Counted from the first letter of the stretch, positions 51,437 through 60,829 are shown. The stretch: 64,000 nucleotides of DNA from Paractinoplanes pyxinae (GCF_026626335.1 NZ_JAPNTZ010000005.1:248001-312000), one strand, 5' to 3'. The notes: generated by a model from the letters alone, not told the origin. Program-made: numbers and translations.

Positions 51437-51892
51437 ATGGCAACCGATGCGGTCACTCCGATGGGGACAGTCTCGTTCCGGCTGGGGCTGCTCGGGGTCG
51501 CGCAGGACGCGCTGTACGCGACCCGGCTGGCCGGCCTCGGCCTGAAGCCGAAGCATGTGGCGCTGCTGTGCGTGCTGCGGCTGCGCGGCGCCGAGTCGCA
51601 GATGGAACTGGCCGGGCTGCTGGGGGTGGCGCCGAGCCTGGTGGTGCTGCTGGCCGACCATCTCGAGGAGCGAGGGGCGATCCAGCGCGTACGCGATCCC
51701 GCCGACCGCCGACGGCAGAGCCTGCGCCTGACCGAGACCGGCCTGCGCCTGCTCGCCTCGGCGACCGAGGTGGCCGCCCAGCTGGACGAGGAACTGGCGC
51801 TGTCGCTGCCCGCCGCGGAACAGGCGGCGCTCAATGCCGCCCTGGATCATTTGCTCGGCCGGGCCCCGGATCGGATTTCGGCACCGGAGTGA
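51437..51892 (+). CDS. MarR-family transcriptional regulator
   Basis: A 151-residue winged-helix regulator: LGLKPKHVALLCVLRLRGAE, SQMELAGLLGVAPSLVVLLA (recognition helix) and the wing ERGAIQRVRDPADRRRQSLR with the conserved DxRxR Asp/Arg pair. Members bind phenolic or oxidant ligands and repress adjacent genes. ATG 51437 is preferred over 51410. The 148-bp gap to the divergent membrane-protein gene contains AT-rich promoter-like sequence (GATTTGAATGATTCG) but no clear palindrome. Confidence 0.88.
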   Translation: MATDAVTPMGTVSFRLGLLGVAQDALYATRLAGLGLKPKHVALLCVLRLRGAESQMELAGLLGVAPSLVVLLADHLEERGAIQRVRDPADRRRQSLRLTETGLRLLASATEVAAQLDEELALSLPAAEQAALNAALDHLLGRAPDRISAPE

Positions 51893-51924
51893 TCAGGATC
51901 CGGGCGATGTGGGATTCTTCGGCC

Positions 51925-52449
51925 ATGACGACGCCGCAGCCGCCCTCGCCCGAGAACTTCCAGCGCCCGGCCGCGCAGCCCGGGCCGGACGCCGCGCCCG
52001 CGCCCGGCGACCCGTTTATTGCAGGGCCGGCGCCGGTGAGCGCCGAGGGTCAGGTGCCGCCCCAGAACGCCGTACGCGGAAAAGCGAAGCCGTGGCTGAT
52101 CGCGGGCGTCGCCGGCGCGGTCATCGGCGCTCTCGTCGTCGGGATCTTGTGGGCGGCCAGCTCGTTCGTCGGCGGCGCCGGGGACGACGACGCGGCCCAG
52201 GACGCCGCGGCCGCCTGCGGCGTCTTCGAGCGGGTGCCCGACGACTGGAAGCAGGAAACGGTCACCGAGGAGAACACGTACCAGCTCGGCGGCGCGATCG
52301 CCCTGGCCCAGGCAGCCGGCCAGCGCGACCAGAAGTACCGCGCCCTGGCCACCCAGGCCCAGCAGGTGCAGCAGGCCGTCGTCACCTTCGACATCACGCG
52401 CGTCAACCAGCTGGTCGTCGACGTCCGCAACACCTGCAACGACCTCTGA
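51925..52449 (+). CDS. single-pass membrane hypothetical protein
   Basis: A 174-residue protein: a Pro/Ala/Gln-rich cytoplasmic N-terminus (MTTPQPPSPENFQRPAAQPG), one membrane helix (AGVAGAVIGALVVGILWAAS) and an extracellular helical domain with two Cys (AACGVFERVP and RNTCNDL) that may be linked by a disulphide. No known domain. ATG 51925; earlier in-frame codons overlap marR. It is followed after 12 bp by the APH-like gene. Confidence 0.75.
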   Translation: MTTPQPPSPENFQRPAAQPGPDAAPAPGDPFIAGPAPVSAEGQVPPQNAVRGKAKPWLIAGVAGAVIGALVVGILWAASSFVGGAGDDDAAQDAAAACGVFERVPDDWKQETVTEENTYQLGGAIALAQAAGQRDQKYRALATQAQQVQQAVVTFDITRVNQLVVDVRNTCNDL

Positions 52450-52461
52450 CGCCGGACGATC

Positions 52462-53340
52462 GTGCACGCCGACCAGCTCGAGATCTCGCCCGCAACTGTC
52501 CGTACGCTGATCGACGACCAGTTCCCGCAGTGGCGCCACCTCGCTGTCCGGCCGCTGTCCACGCAGGGCACGGTCAACGCGATCTTCCGCCTGGGCGACG
52601 ACCTGACGGCCCGCTTCCCCCTGCAGCTTCGCCCCGGCGCCCATGAGTGGCTGCGCTCCGAAGCCGAGGCCGCCGCCGAACTGCTGGGCCGCACGCGCTT
52701 CGCCACTCCGAAGCCGGTCGCCCTGGGCGAGCCCGGCCCGGGTTACCCCTCACCGTGGTCCGTCCAGACATGGCTGCCCGGCGAAGTCGTCACCACGCAA
52801 ACCTTGGGCGATGCCTTCGCGCTCGACCTGGCCGAGTTCATCACCGGCGTCCGCGCCATCGACACCCGCGGCCGCACCTTCCGCGGCGGCGGCCGGGGCG
52901 GCGACCTCAAGGACCACGACGACTGGATGGAGACGTGCTTCGAGCGCAGCGAGTCTCTTCTGGACGTGCCGACCCTTCGCCGCATCTGGTCCGACCTGCG
53001 CGACCTCCCGCGCGGCGACCACGCCGACCTCATGACTCACGGCGACCTGATCCCCGGCAACCTCCTCGTCACCGACGGCCGCCTGACCGGCGTCCTGGAT
53101 GTCGGCGGTCTCGGCCCGGCCGACCCCGCCCTCGAGTTGGTCGCCGCCTGGCACCTGCTGGAGGACGGTCCGCGGGCGACGCTGCGCCGCGCCCTGGCCA
53201 CCGACGACCTGCAGTGGCAGCGAGGCCAGGCATGGGCCTTCGTTCAGGCCATGGGCCTCCCCTGGTACTACGACCAGACCAACCCACCCATGGCCGAAAC
53301 CGGCCGCCGCACCCTTGCCCGTATCGTCGCGAGCTTCTAG
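52462..53340 (+). CDS. aminoglycoside phosphotransferase (APH) family kinase
   Basis: A 292-residue small-molecule kinase. Catalytic loop LMTHGDLIPGNLLV (HGD-x4-N) and the metal-binding segment GVLDVGGLGPADPALEL are canonical, and the N-lobe ends with the VQTWLPGE hinge. Family members phosphorylate aminoglycosides, macrolides, homoserine or choline, so resistance cannot be assumed. Start GTG 52462. The stop overlaps the convergent gene stop by CTAG (each strand reading TAG). Confidence 0.88.
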   Translation: MHADQLEISPATVRTLIDDQFPQWRHLAVRPLSTQGTVNAIFRLGDDLTARFPLQLRPGAHEWLRSEAEAAAELLGRTRFATPKPVALGEPGPGYPSPWSVQTWLPGEVVTTQTLGDAFALDLAEFITGVRAIDTRGRTFRGGGRGGDLKDHDDWMETCFERSESLLDVPTLRRIWSDLRDLPRGDHADLMTHGDLIPGNLLVTDGRLTGVLDVGGLGPADPALELVAAWHLLEDGPRATLRRALATDDLQWQRGQAWAFVQAMGLPWYYDQTNPPMAETGRRTLARIVASF

Positions 53341-54032
53341 AAGGTCCGGGCGACGTCCAGGTCTTTGATGCGGCTCTTCAGAACCGCTTTCACCCCGTCG
53401 TAGTCGCTGACGAAGGAGCTGCTGTTCCACTCGTCGTCGTCGACGAAGGCCGCGAGCAACGGGAACTGGTTCCCACGGGTCAGGTGTGCTTCGGTGATGT
53501 CGGCCTGGCCACCGGACCGCAGCTCCGCCAGCAGCTTTTCTTCCAGCACCGTGCTGGCGATGATCGCGGGATATCGTGCCCGGAACTCCAGGGCGAGGTC
53601 GGCCAGATAGTGCAGCATCTCGTCCACCCGCTGCTCGATGTCGTCGTGCAGCACGAAGCGTTCGCGTTGCATCCGCTGCAGCAAGGCGCGCGCCTCAGCG
53701 AGCGTCCTCATCTGCTCCTCGAATCGCTTGCCGGTCGGGTGAGCGGCGAGCAGATGCCGGGCGATCGACGCGCGCTCGAAGCCGGCCTTGAGGTCCTGCA
53801 AAGCGCCGGTCAGGATGCGCATCTTCTCGGCTTCACGGGTCCGTTCGAAGTTCCGCTGATTGAGCGTGTAGGTGATGATCCCGGTGACGAGCACCGCGGC
53901 GCACAGAGGCATGAGTCCCTTGGCCAACTCGGCCCCTACGTCGATCCGCGCGGACGCTCTCCACAACAGAGCTGCCTCGAGCACCAGCAGGACAAGGAAC
54001 AGACCACTCAGCCAGATCAGGGTGCGCCGCAT
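53337..54032 (-). CDS. two-helix membrane protein with a helical cytoplasmic domain
   Basis: A 231-residue protein: two N-terminal membrane helices (LIWLSGLFLVLLVLEAALLW; GLMPLCAAVLVTGIITYTLN) and then a long, charged, mostly helical domain (residues 60-231; FEEQMRTLAEARALLQRM). No catalytic motif recognised. It lies between convergent neighbours and is alone on its strand here. Function unknown. Confidence 0.72.
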   Translation of the reverse strand: MRRTLIWLSGLFLVLLVLEAALLWRASARIDVGAELAKGLMPLCAAVLVTGIITYTLNQRNFERTREAEKMRILTGALQDLKAGFERASIARHLLAAHPTGKRFEEQMRTLAEARALLQRMQRERFVLHDDIEQRVDEMLHYLADLALEFRARYPAIIASTVLEEKLLAELRSGGQADITEAHLTRGNQFPLLAAFVDDDEWNSSSFVSDYDGVKAVLKSRIKDLDVARTF

Positions 54033-54084
54033 CCGGGCATCCTGCCATCGCCTTTTGACATCGACGGGGTCGGATGGTGGGGTG

Positions 54085-54714
54085 GTGGCCGTGAAGGGTC
54101 AGATCGTGCACTCGCCCGCCGGTGAAGCGGTTGTCCTCGATGACGTCGGGCAGACGGTGCTGCTGGACAATCCGGTCGTGCGGGTGTGGGACGTGTCGCT
54201 GCGGGCCGGTGAGACCCACCCCTGGCATCTGCACCACAACCCGTACGTCGTGCTGAGCTTGGCCGGTTCCGAGGCGCGCATGGATTGGCTGGACGGGAGC
54301 GAGCCGCGCTTTCTCAACGAGTATCGCGGCGGGTCGGTTTATCGGCCGCTGTCGCCCGTGCACCGGCTCACCAACATCGGCGACCGGTTCTATCAGAACC
54401 GGCTGGTCGAGCTCAAAGACCTCGGCGAGAACCGGCCGTCGCCGGTGGATGTCGGGGCCGGTGACCGCAGCGTCGAGGGTGAGCGCCCGGGGCCGCAGAC
54501 CCCGGACGGCCGTCTGCCGGTGATCGACCACCCGCACGTCAAGGTGTGGACTGTTGCCGTCGACGACCAGCGCAAGCTCGACCTGGCCGACCTTCCGCAC
54601 GTCGTCGCCGCGTTGCGGAACGACGGCGACGTGTCGTTCCACCCGGGCGGCCCGCTGACGCTGACCGGCCCGGGTGAGTGGTTCGTGGTCGAGCTGACCT
54701 ACACGGCTCAGTAG
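54085..54714 (+). CDS. cupin-fold protein (two cupin modules)
   Basis: About 209 residues: the first cupin motif AGETHPWHLHHNPYVVLSLA holds several His and the second segment VHRLTNIGDRFYQNRLVELK completes the barrel. A second weaker barrel starts near DHPHVKVWTVAVDD. The metal-binding His set suggests a sugar isomerase or dioxygenase-like role. GTG 54085 is used; 54082 and 54091 are equally possible. Overlaps the convergent PIG-L gene by 7 bp. Confidence 0.72.
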   Translation: MAVKGQIVHSPAGEAVVLDDVGQTVLLDNPVVRVWDVSLRAGETHPWHLHHNPYVVLSLAGSEARMDWLDGSEPRFLNEYRGGSVYRPLSPVHRLTNIGDRFYQNRLVELKDLGENRPSPVDVGAGDRSVEGERPGPQTPDGRLPVIDHPHVKVWTVAVDDQRKLDLADLPHVVAALRNDGDVSFHPGGPLTLTGPGEWFVVELTYTAQ

Positions 54715-55454
54715 AGGTCGAAGCGGAACACCTCGAAGCCGGCGGCGTACTTGGTGCCCAGCTTGCTGCCGCCCTGGCGGGCGAAGCCCTCGAGGAATTC
54801 CTCGGAGTCGAAGTCGCCCGAGCCGAGCCCGCGCAGGTAGGCCGCGTGCGCCTCGAGCGAGCGCACGCCCAGCTCGAACGTGGCCGTGGTGTCGGCGCCG
54901 TGCTTGGCCCGCGGGGACCCGGCCGCCCACACCTGGCGGACGCCGCCCCACTTCTCCAGGTTCTCCTCGATCTGGTCGCGGAACACCCAGCGGTTGGCCG
55001 CGTCCCGCACCGCGTCCAGCACGGCCTGACCGGTCGCGATGTGGTCGGCCATGTTGAGCGCCGTGCCGTCCGGGTCCCAGCTGTCGCGGAAGTTGTTGGT
55101 GATCACAATCTCCGGCCGGTGCACGCGGATCACCCGGGCCAGCACGGACCGCAGTGTCACGCCGTACTCGATGACGCCGTCCGGCAGGCCCAGGAACTCG
55201 ACCTGCTTGACCCCCACGATCTGGGCCGACGCCCGCTGCTCGACCTCGCGCACCGGGCCCGCCTCGTCCGGGTCCATGGCGTCGATGCCGGCCTCGCCGC
55301 TGGTCAGCAGCACGTACACGATGTCTTTGCCTTGCCCGGTCCAGCGCGCGACGGCGGCCGCCGCGCCGAATTCCAAGTCGTCGGGGTGGGCCACGATCGC
55401 CAGTCCCCGCTGCCAGTCCTCGTCGACGGGCTGCCACTGAACGCCATCGGTCAT
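54708..55454 (-). CDS. PIG-L-family zinc deacetylase
   Basis: A 248-residue amidohydrolase of the PIG-L/LmbE family: LAIVAHPDDLEFGAAAAVAR (zinc His and catalytic Asp), YVLLTSGEAGID and the third zinc His in NMADHIATGQAVLDAV. Members remove acetyl groups from N-acetylglucosaminyl conjugates (MshB in mycothiol synthesis) or other glycans. The substrate is not evident; the neighbour is a cupin. ATG 55454 is preferred because the earlier frame is WYL-gene shadow. Confidence 0.9.
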   Translation of the reverse strand: MTDGVQWQPVDEDWQRGLAIVAHPDDLEFGAAAAVARWTGQGKDIVYVLLTSGEAGIDAMDPDEAGPVREVEQRASAQIVGVKQVEFLGLPDGVIEYGVTLRSVLARVIRVHRPEIVITNNFRDSWDPDGTALNMADHIATGQAVLDAVRDAANRWVFRDQIEENLEKWGGVRQVWAAGSPRAKHGADTTATFELGVRSLEAHAAYLRGLGSGDFDSEEFLEGFARQGGSKLGTKYAAGFEVFRFDLY

Positions 55455-55461
55455 CGGCCCA

Positions 55462-56418
55462 TCATCCGCCCTTCTGAGCCCCGGCGGCACGCAGCCGATC
55501 GGCCAGGATGCGGCAGCGCTCGCGCAGTCCGGGCGGCTCGAGCACCTCGAAGTCGTGCCCGAGCAGGACCATGTGCATGAGGATGAAGTCCAGGCTGGCG
55601 GCCCCACTCACCACCTCGCTGCCGCCGTCGGCTTTCTTCACGAGCCCGGCCGACGCCGGGATCTGAGCGCGCACCGTTTCGAACGGCGCGCGCACGAGGA
55701 AACGCGCCTGGTGGCGGTAGACGCGGCTGGAAATGCTTTCCTGCACGTACGCGGCAGCGTCGGGCGCCTCGCGCGGCCGGAAACGCCAGGTCCGAACGCT
55801 CACGTCGCTCATCCGGTCCACCCGGAAGGTGCGCCAGTCGTCGCGAATCATGTCGTACGCCAGCAGGTACCACCGTCGGTCGGAGGCGACCAGTCGGTAC
55901 GGTTCCACCCGGCGCCGCTCGTCCCGATAGCCGAACTCGGCCTCCACCTCGTCCCGGCAGGCCCGGGCCAGCGTCATCAGCACCTCGGAGTCGACGGGCG
56001 CCCGGCCGTCACCGCCGAACGACTCGACCGAGCCGGCCAGCGCCCGCACCTCGTGACGCAGCCGGGTCGGCAGCACCCGGTCCAATTTGGTCAGAGCGCG
56101 CAGCGCGGCATCGCCCGACGAGGCCCCGGCCAGCAGCGCGACCGCGGTGGCGATCGCCTCCTCGTCGTCGAGCAGCAGCGGCGGCAACGCCTGGCCCGGC
56201 CCGAGCTGGTAGCCGCCGCCAACCCCCTGCCCCGCGTGCACCGGATAACCGAGGGCGCGCAGCCGCTCGACGTCGCGCCGGACCGTGCGGGTCGTGACGC
56301 CGAGCTTGTCCGCCAGCTCGGGCCCCGTCCACACGCGCCGCTGCTGGAGCAGGCCGAGCAGGGCCAGCACGCGCTCGGTCGTCCCCCGCTCGTCCATGAT
56401 TCTCAGTCTCGCAGACAT
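55462..56418 (-). CDS. WYL-domain transcriptional regulator
   Basis: A 318-residue YafY-like regulator: DeoR-type HTH (WTGPELADKLGVTTRTVRRD, residues about 30-50) and a WYL domain (about 140-215; FGYRDERRRVEPYRLVASDRRWYLLAYDMI) plus a C-terminal WCX extension. WYL domains bind nucleic acids or other ligands. ATG 56418 is used; ATG 56397 is an alternative. It is divergent by 41 bp from the DinB gene and probably controls it. Confidence 0.9.
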   Translation of the reverse strand: MSARLRIMDERGTTERVLALLGLLQQRRVWTGPELADKLGVTTRTVRRDVERLRALGYPVHAGQGVGGGYQLGPGQALPPLLLDDEEAIATAVALLAGASSGDAALRALTKLDRVLPTRLRHEVRALAGSVESFGGDGRAPVDSEVLMTLARACRDEVEAEFGYRDERRRVEPYRLVASDRRWYLLAYDMIRDDWRTFRVDRMSDVSVRTWRFRPREAPDAAAYVQESISSRVYRHQARFLVRAPFETVRAQIPASAGLVKKADGGSEVVSGAASLDFILMHMVLLGHDFEVLEPPGLRERCRILADRLRAAGAQKGG

Positions 56419-56459
56419 AGCGGACCGATCCTGTCCTCGTTCCGTGCCAGGGTGGGCCC

Positions 56460-56987
56460 ATGGACGTCAACTGGAACGAGGCGCTGCGCGAGCAGTGGAC
56501 CTGGCACTGGGACAACCAGCTGAGCAAGCGGCTCGACGGGCTGACCGACGACGAGTACTTCTGGTCGCCGGTGCCGGACGCGTGGACCGTGCGCCCGGGC
56601 CGGCCGGGGAGCATCGACTTCGCGTACCCGGAGCCGGTGCCGGCCCCGTTCACGACCATCGCCTGGCGGCTGGGGCACGTCATCGTCGGGGTGCTCGCGT
56701 TGCGGAACGCCGCCCACTTCGGCGCGCCCGAGGTCTCGTACGAGAAATGGGTTTGGGCCGCGACGGCCGACGAGGCCCGGCAGCAACTGGAGGAGCAGCT
56801 GGGCCTCTGGCTGGAAGGCGTGCGCTCGCTCGGCGCGGAGGGCCTGACCGAACCGTGCGGCGACAAGGAGCCCCACCCCGATCTGCCGATGGCCGCGCTG
56901 GTGCTGCACATCCACCGTGAGCTGATCCATCATCTGTCCGAGGTCTGCCTGCTGCGCGACCTCTATCTGAGAGGAGCCGGCCGATGA
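56460..56987 (+). CDS. DinB-family protein
   Basis: A 175-residue four-helix protein of the DinB/YfiT superfamily: WTWHWDNQLSKRLDGLTDDE at the start, TTIAWRLGHVIVGVLALRN with the metal-binding His in the second helix, and LHIHRELIHHLSEVCLLRDL in the last helix (His pair). These are metal-dependent thiol or other transferases, including mycothiol-dependent enzymes. It overlaps the VOC gene by ATGA and forms a small operon with it and the methyltransferase. Confidence 0.87.
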   Translation: MDVNWNEALREQWTWHWDNQLSKRLDGLTDDEYFWSPVPDAWTVRPGRPGSIDFAYPEPVPAPFTTIAWRLGHVIVGVLALRNAAHFGAPEVSYEKWVWAATADEARQQLEEQLGLWLEGVRSLGAEGLTEPCGDKEPHPDLPMAALVLHIHRELIHHLSEVCLLRDLYLRGAGR

Positions 56988-57445
56988 GCCGCCACATCCA
57001 AGTCACCTTCGACGCCCTCGACCCGGCCCAGCTGTCGACCTTCTGGCGGGACGTTCTGGGGTACGTGCATCCCGGTCCGCCCGGGGTGACGCTCGCGCCC
57101 GGCGAGGATCCGCTGGCCGCCTGGGACGCCTTCCTCGAGAAGCAGGGTGTGCCCGAGGCGGCCCGCAACCAGGCCTCGGCCATCGAGGACCCGGACGGCG
57201 AGGGCCCGCGCATCTTCTTCCAGCAGGTGCCGGAGGACAAGGTGGCCAAGAACCGCGTGCACCTGGACGTTCGCGCGGCGCCCGGCCTGCAGGGTGACGA
57301 TCGCATGGCCGCGCTCGAGAAGGAGTGCGACCGCCTGGTCGCGCTGGGAGCCAAGCGGGTCAGCCGGTCCGAGCCCGCTCCCCCGCTGAGCCTCGGCTTC
57401 ATCGTGATGAACGACCCTGAGGGAAATGAGTTCTGCCTCGACTGA
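56984..57445 (+). CDS. VOC-family (glyoxalase-like) protein
   Basis: A 153-residue protein with the paired beta-alpha-beta-beta-beta modules of the vicinal-oxygen-chelate fold: begins with HIQVTFDALDPAQLSTFWRD (metal His) and includes KNRVHLDVRAAPGLQGDDRM and a final IVMNDPEGNEFCLD (metal Glu). It resembles the DUF4287/glyoxalase-like groups with unknown substrate. It is co-transcribed with the DinB gene through a 4-bp overlap. Confidence 0.86.
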   Translation: MSRHIQVTFDALDPAQLSTFWRDVLGYVHPGPPGVTLAPGEDPLAAWDAFLEKQGVPEAARNQASAIEDPDGEGPRIFFQQVPEDKVAKNRVHLDVRAAPGLQGDDRMAALEKECDRLVALGAKRVSRSEPAPPLSLGFIVMNDPEGNEFCLD

Positions 57446-57465
57446 GGCGCTGCGAGGATGGCCGG

Positions 57466-58251
57466 ATGCCTGATCTCGGTCACGTGTTCAACGAGGTGCC
57501 GGAACTGTACGACCGGTTCCGGCCCGGCTATCCCGACGAGTTGTTCGCCGATCTGGCGTCGATCGCCGGTCTGCGCGCGGGATCGGCGGTGCTGGAGGTC
57601 GGCTGCGGCACCGGCCAGGCGACCCGCTCGCTCGCCGCGCGCGGCTATGCGGTGACCGCCCTCGAACCCGGTGAGCGACTGGCGGCTCTGGCCCGCTTGC
57701 GGCTGGCCGATTGCGACAACGTACGCGTGGAAACGAGCACTTTCGAGCAGTGGAGCGCCGGAAACGCTCAGTTCGACGTGCTCGTGGCCGCCTCGTCCTG
57801 GCACTGGGTCGACCCGGCGGCCGGGTGGCCGAAGGCGCACGCCGTGCTCAGGCACGACGGCTGGCTGGCCCTGCTCGGACATGCCGTCGTGCGGCGCCCC
57901 GGCGAGCCCGACGTGTACGCCGAGACGGCCGACCTGCACGAGCAATTCGCTCCCGGCGACCCCGACTGGGGGCACCCGCCGCTCAAGGAAGAGGTGCTGC
58001 GTACCACCGAGGACTGGGGTGACGTGCCCTTCCAGCCCCCGGTGGTGCGCTGGTACCCGACCGTGCAATGGCTCGACGGGGCCGGATACGCCGACCTGAT
58101 GCGGTCACAGTCGATCTATCGCAAGCTCGCGCCCGAGGTGCGCGAGCCGCTGCTGGACGCCGTGGCCGAGCGCATCCGGACCCGCCTGGGCGACCGCGCG
58201 TCCCGTCGCTACCTGACTTTCCTGCGCGCGGGTCAGGCGGCCGAGCAGTAG
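57466..58251 (+). CDS. class I SAM-dependent methyltransferase
   Basis: A 261-residue enzyme with SAM motif [21 protein letters not shown] and the following acidic strand ([11 protein letters not shown]), plus the post-motif [15 protein letters not shown] typical of the UbiE/Ubie-like trans-aconitate-like group. The substrate is unknown. It follows the VOC gene by 20 bp and ends overlapping the convergent carboxypeptidase gene by 19 bp. Confidence 0.88.
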   Translation: MPDLGHVFNEVPELYDRFRPGYPDELFADLASIAGLRAGSAVLEVGCGTGQATRSLAARGYAVTALEPGERLAALARLRLADCDNVRVETSTFEQWSAGNAQFDVLVAASSWHWVDPAAGWPKAHAVLRHDGWLALLGHAVVRRPGEPDVYAETADLHEQFAPGDPDWGHPPLKEEVLRTTEDWGDVPFQPPVVRWYPTVQWLDGAGYADLMRSQSIYRKLAPEVREPLLDAVAERIRTRLGDRASRRYLTFLRAGQAAEQ

Positions 58252-59501
58252 GTCGACTGCTTGCCGATCACCTTGTACGGGCAGTCCGCCACCTCGGCCA
58301 GCAGCAGCGCCGCCTCGCGGTTGCGGGTCGTCTCACGGGTGATGACGCCGGCCGGCGGGTAGAAGCCGCCGCCCGACGCCGACCGCGGGTACATCTCGAA
58401 CGTGTAGGCGAAGATCTTGTGCGTGCCCCACAGCCAGTCGAGCAGGTCGCCGTCGGTGATGTAGAGATCCGACGACTGCTCGGGCGTGTACCCGTTGGTC
58501 GCGGCCATCTGGCGGCCGAACGTCGAGAAGGTGTTGTAGTCGTCGGTCGTCATCCCGGTCGTCGTGTTGGCTGTGGTGTGCCCGAACGGCCACAGCACCA
58601 GCTCGGAGTAGGTGTGGAAGTCCATGGCGGCCCGGATCTGCTGCTTGCCGCCGACCACCCGGCCGGCCACGAAGTCCCGGACGGCCCGGGTCTCGGGCGC
58701 CGAGAAGGCCGACGGCCCGCGGTAGGTCGCCGACGACGTGCTGCCCGACGATCCGCCGCAGCAGCCCCAGCGGTAGCCGTAGTTGCGGTTGAGGTCGGTG
58801 CCGACGTTCGACGAGCCGCTGTTGGGCTGCCGGTTCTTGCGCCACGAGCGGTAACTGCCGGTCGCGATGTCGTACTCGGAGCCGTCGGGGTTGACCGACG
58901 GGATGATCCAGAGCTCGCGGCTGTTCACGATGGCCCGGACGCGGCTGTCGCTCGCGTAGTTGTCCGTGAACAGGTGCAGCAGATAGACGGCCATCTCGAC
59001 GGTCAGATGCTCACGGGCGTGGTGGTTGGCGTCGTACAGGACCTCGGGCTCGTTCTCGTCGGTGCCGACGTTGTCCGAGATCTTCACGGCCACGATGTCG
59101 CGGCCCTCGTACGTGCGGCCGATCGTCCGCTTGCTCGCGATCGACGGGTTGGCCGCCACGACCTGGTTCACCTCGGTGATCAGCTCGTTGTAGTTGTGAT
59201 ACGGCGCGTCCGACGGCGGGAAGTCGAATGTGCTGAGCAGGGGCTGCACGGTGAAGCCCTGGCGTTGCAGCTTCCGCACCTCGGCCGGGGTGGCGGTGAC
59301 CGTAACGACGGCGTGCTCCACGCTGTCGATGGCCACGCCCGTGCGGGCGATCGTGTTGCGTTGCGCTTGATTGCGTACGTCGTAGATCTCGTACTGGGCG
59401 GGCTCGGTGCTCACGGTCGGCGCGGCGTCGGCCGGCACCCCGGCGAGGAAGGCGCCCAGCATCGCGACGGCCAGAGCGGCCACAGTCGTGCGTCGTCTCA
59501 T
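58233..59501 (-). CDS. secreted zinc carboxypeptidase (M14)
   Basis: A 422-residue exported metallopeptidase. A Sec signal peptide ([20 protein letters not shown]) and a pro-region to about residue 100 precede the M14 domain, with zinc ligands [12 protein letters not shown] (HxxE) and [14 protein letters not shown] (third His) and a catalytic Glu in FEMYPRSA. The substrate site has DLNRNYGY. It trims C-terminal residues of peptides outside the cell, like Streptomyces carboxypeptidase T homologues. ATG 59501 has GGAGG. Confidence 0.94.
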   Translation of the reverse strand: MRRRTTVAALAVAMLGAFLAGVPADAAPTVSTEPAQYEIYDVRNQAQRNTIARTGVAIDSVEHAVVTVTATPAEVRKLQRQGFTVQPLLSTFDFPPSDAPYHNYNELITEVNQVVAANPSIASKRTIGRTYEGRDIVAVKISDNVGTDENEPEVLYDANHHAREHLTVEMAVYLLHLFTDNYASDSRVRAIVNSRELWIIPSVNPDGSEYDIATGSYRSWRKNRQPNSGSSNVGTDLNRNYGYRWGCCGGSSGSTSSATYRGPSAFSAPETRAVRDFVAGRVVGGKQQIRAAMDFHTYSELVLWPFGHTTANTTTGMTTDDYNTFSTFGRQMAATNGYTPEQSSDLYITDGDLLDWLWGTHKIFAYTFEMYPRSASGGGFYPPAGVITRETTRNREAALLLAEVADCPYKVIGKQSTYCSAA

Positions 59502-59614
59502 GAACGACCTCCGGGATGAGGGGATGGTGCCCTCAGCCTTGTATAGATGACAGTCAATCACCCCATGTCAGTCGGTACCTCTCACCGACGTGATGAGCCG
59601 GACGAGACGAGCCG

Positions 59615-60721
59615 CTAGACGACCACCGGCCGCGGGAAGGTGACGACCATGGCCACTCCCGGCTCGCGATGCTCGGCGAACGCCCGCCCGCCGTGCGCCG
59701 CCGCCAGCTGCCGGACGATCCACAGGCCGAGGCCGACGCCCTCCGCGCTGCCCACCGCGAACTGGCTGAACAGGCGCGAGCGCAGGGCCTCGGGGATGCC
59801 CTCGCCGTGGTCGCGCACCTCGAGCCGGTCGAACTGCCCCTCGGTGCGGACCCGGACAACGATCGGCGGCCGGCCGTACCGGGCGGCGTTGGTGACGAGG
59901 TTGACCACGATCTGCTCGAAACGCTGCTTGTCGACATAGATGGTCAGTTCCTCGTCGACGTCGACCGTCACATCCGAGCCGTCACGAACATAAGTGAGCA
60001 TTTCCTGCACGAGTGCGCGCGCGTTGTACGGCTGCCGGTCCAGCTTGAGCTCGCCCGAACTGTCGATGCGCTGGATGTCGAGCAGCCCTTCGGCCAGCCG
60101 GGTCACCCGGGCCGTCTGCCGCAGCGCCGCGTCGAGCATGCGGGCGATGTTCGGCGGCGCCTGCCCCTTCAACTCCTCCAGCACCATGCGCACCGTGGAC
60201 AACGGCGAGCGCACGTCATGGGCGAGGGTGCTCATCATGGCCGCCCGCCACTGTTCGATACGTTCCAGCCGCTCCCGGTCCTCGCGCAGATGCCGGGCCT
60301 GCGCCTCGATCAGGAAGGCGACGGCCACGGCGATCGGCATGAGGATGAAGGCGCTGCCCAGCACGAGCGGCGCCTGGTGGGTCACGATCAGGGGCACCAG
60401 GTAGGCCAGGGTGGCCGGCAGGGCGTACGCGATCAGGATCCACCGCGGGAAGTGCAGCGCCGCCCACGCGTACAGCAGCACCAGGAAGGGCCCGGTGCCG
60501 CTGGCCGAGCCCCCGAACGACCAGGTCGAAAGCCCGAGCACCGCGAACGAGGGCAGACCGAGCCAGGCCGGCGCGTTCGGCTGCCACCGCCCCCACGGCA
60601 ACAGCAAAGCCACGATGGCCAGCACCGCGTCGCACGCCGCCACCAGCAACAACCGTTCGGCGCTGCCGGGATCGTTCAGGATTCCGAGCAGCGCCAGGAA
60701 TCCAGCCAAAATCAGGAGCAC
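59615..60721 (-). CDS. membrane sensor histidine kinase
   Basis: About 368 residues: five or six hydrophobic segments (residues 1-160), then HisKA with MSTLAHDVRSPLSTVRMVLE (phosphorylated His) and HATPase (VVNLVTNAARYGRPPIVVRV; VGLGLWIVRQLAAAHGG). No response regulator is adjacent, so it is an orphan kinase. The start is uncertain: GTG 60721 is the first usual start, but the frame stays open upstream to a TGA beyond 60800 and reads plausible sequence (DRIRPIRLLGTG) without any ATG/GTG. Confidence 0.88.
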   Translation of the reverse strand: MLLILAGFLALLGILNDPGSAERLLLVAACDAVLAIVALLLPWGRWQPNAPAWLGLPSFAVLGLSTWSFGGSASGTGPFLVLLYAWAALHFPRWILIAYALPATLAYLVPLIVTHQAPLVLGSAFILMPIAVAVAFLIEAQARHLREDRERLERIEQWRAAMMSTLAHDVRSPLSTVRMVLEELKGQAPPNIARMLDAALRQTARVTRLAEGLLDIQRIDSSGELKLDRQPYNARALVQEMLTYVRDGSDVTVDVDEELTIYVDKQRFEQIVVNLVTNAARYGRPPIVVRVRTEGQFDRLEVRDHGEGIPEALRSRLFSQFAVGSAEGVGLGLWIVRQLAAAHGGRAFAEHREPGVAMVVTFPRPVVV

Positions 60722-60797
60722 CCCGGCCTGCCGGGCCGCGGCGCGCGGCCCGGTCCCCAGCAGGCGAATCGGTCGGATGCGGTCTACATGTTCACCA

Positions 60798-60809
60798 TAT
60801 AACGGACAT
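60798..60809 (-). promoter_or_regulatory. second copy of ATGTCCGTTATA, before a histidine kinase
   Basis: The minus-strand 12-mer is identical to the one at 40533-40544 and the bases before it also agree partly. Here too it lies just upstream of a sensor kinase gene, 77-88 bases before its GTG. A five-codon reading frame (ATG GTG AAC ATG TAG) starts within it. Shared promoter or regulator site is the simplest reading. Confidence 0.5.
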
Positions 60810-60829
60810 CAGGCGATTCAGGCGGCTGG

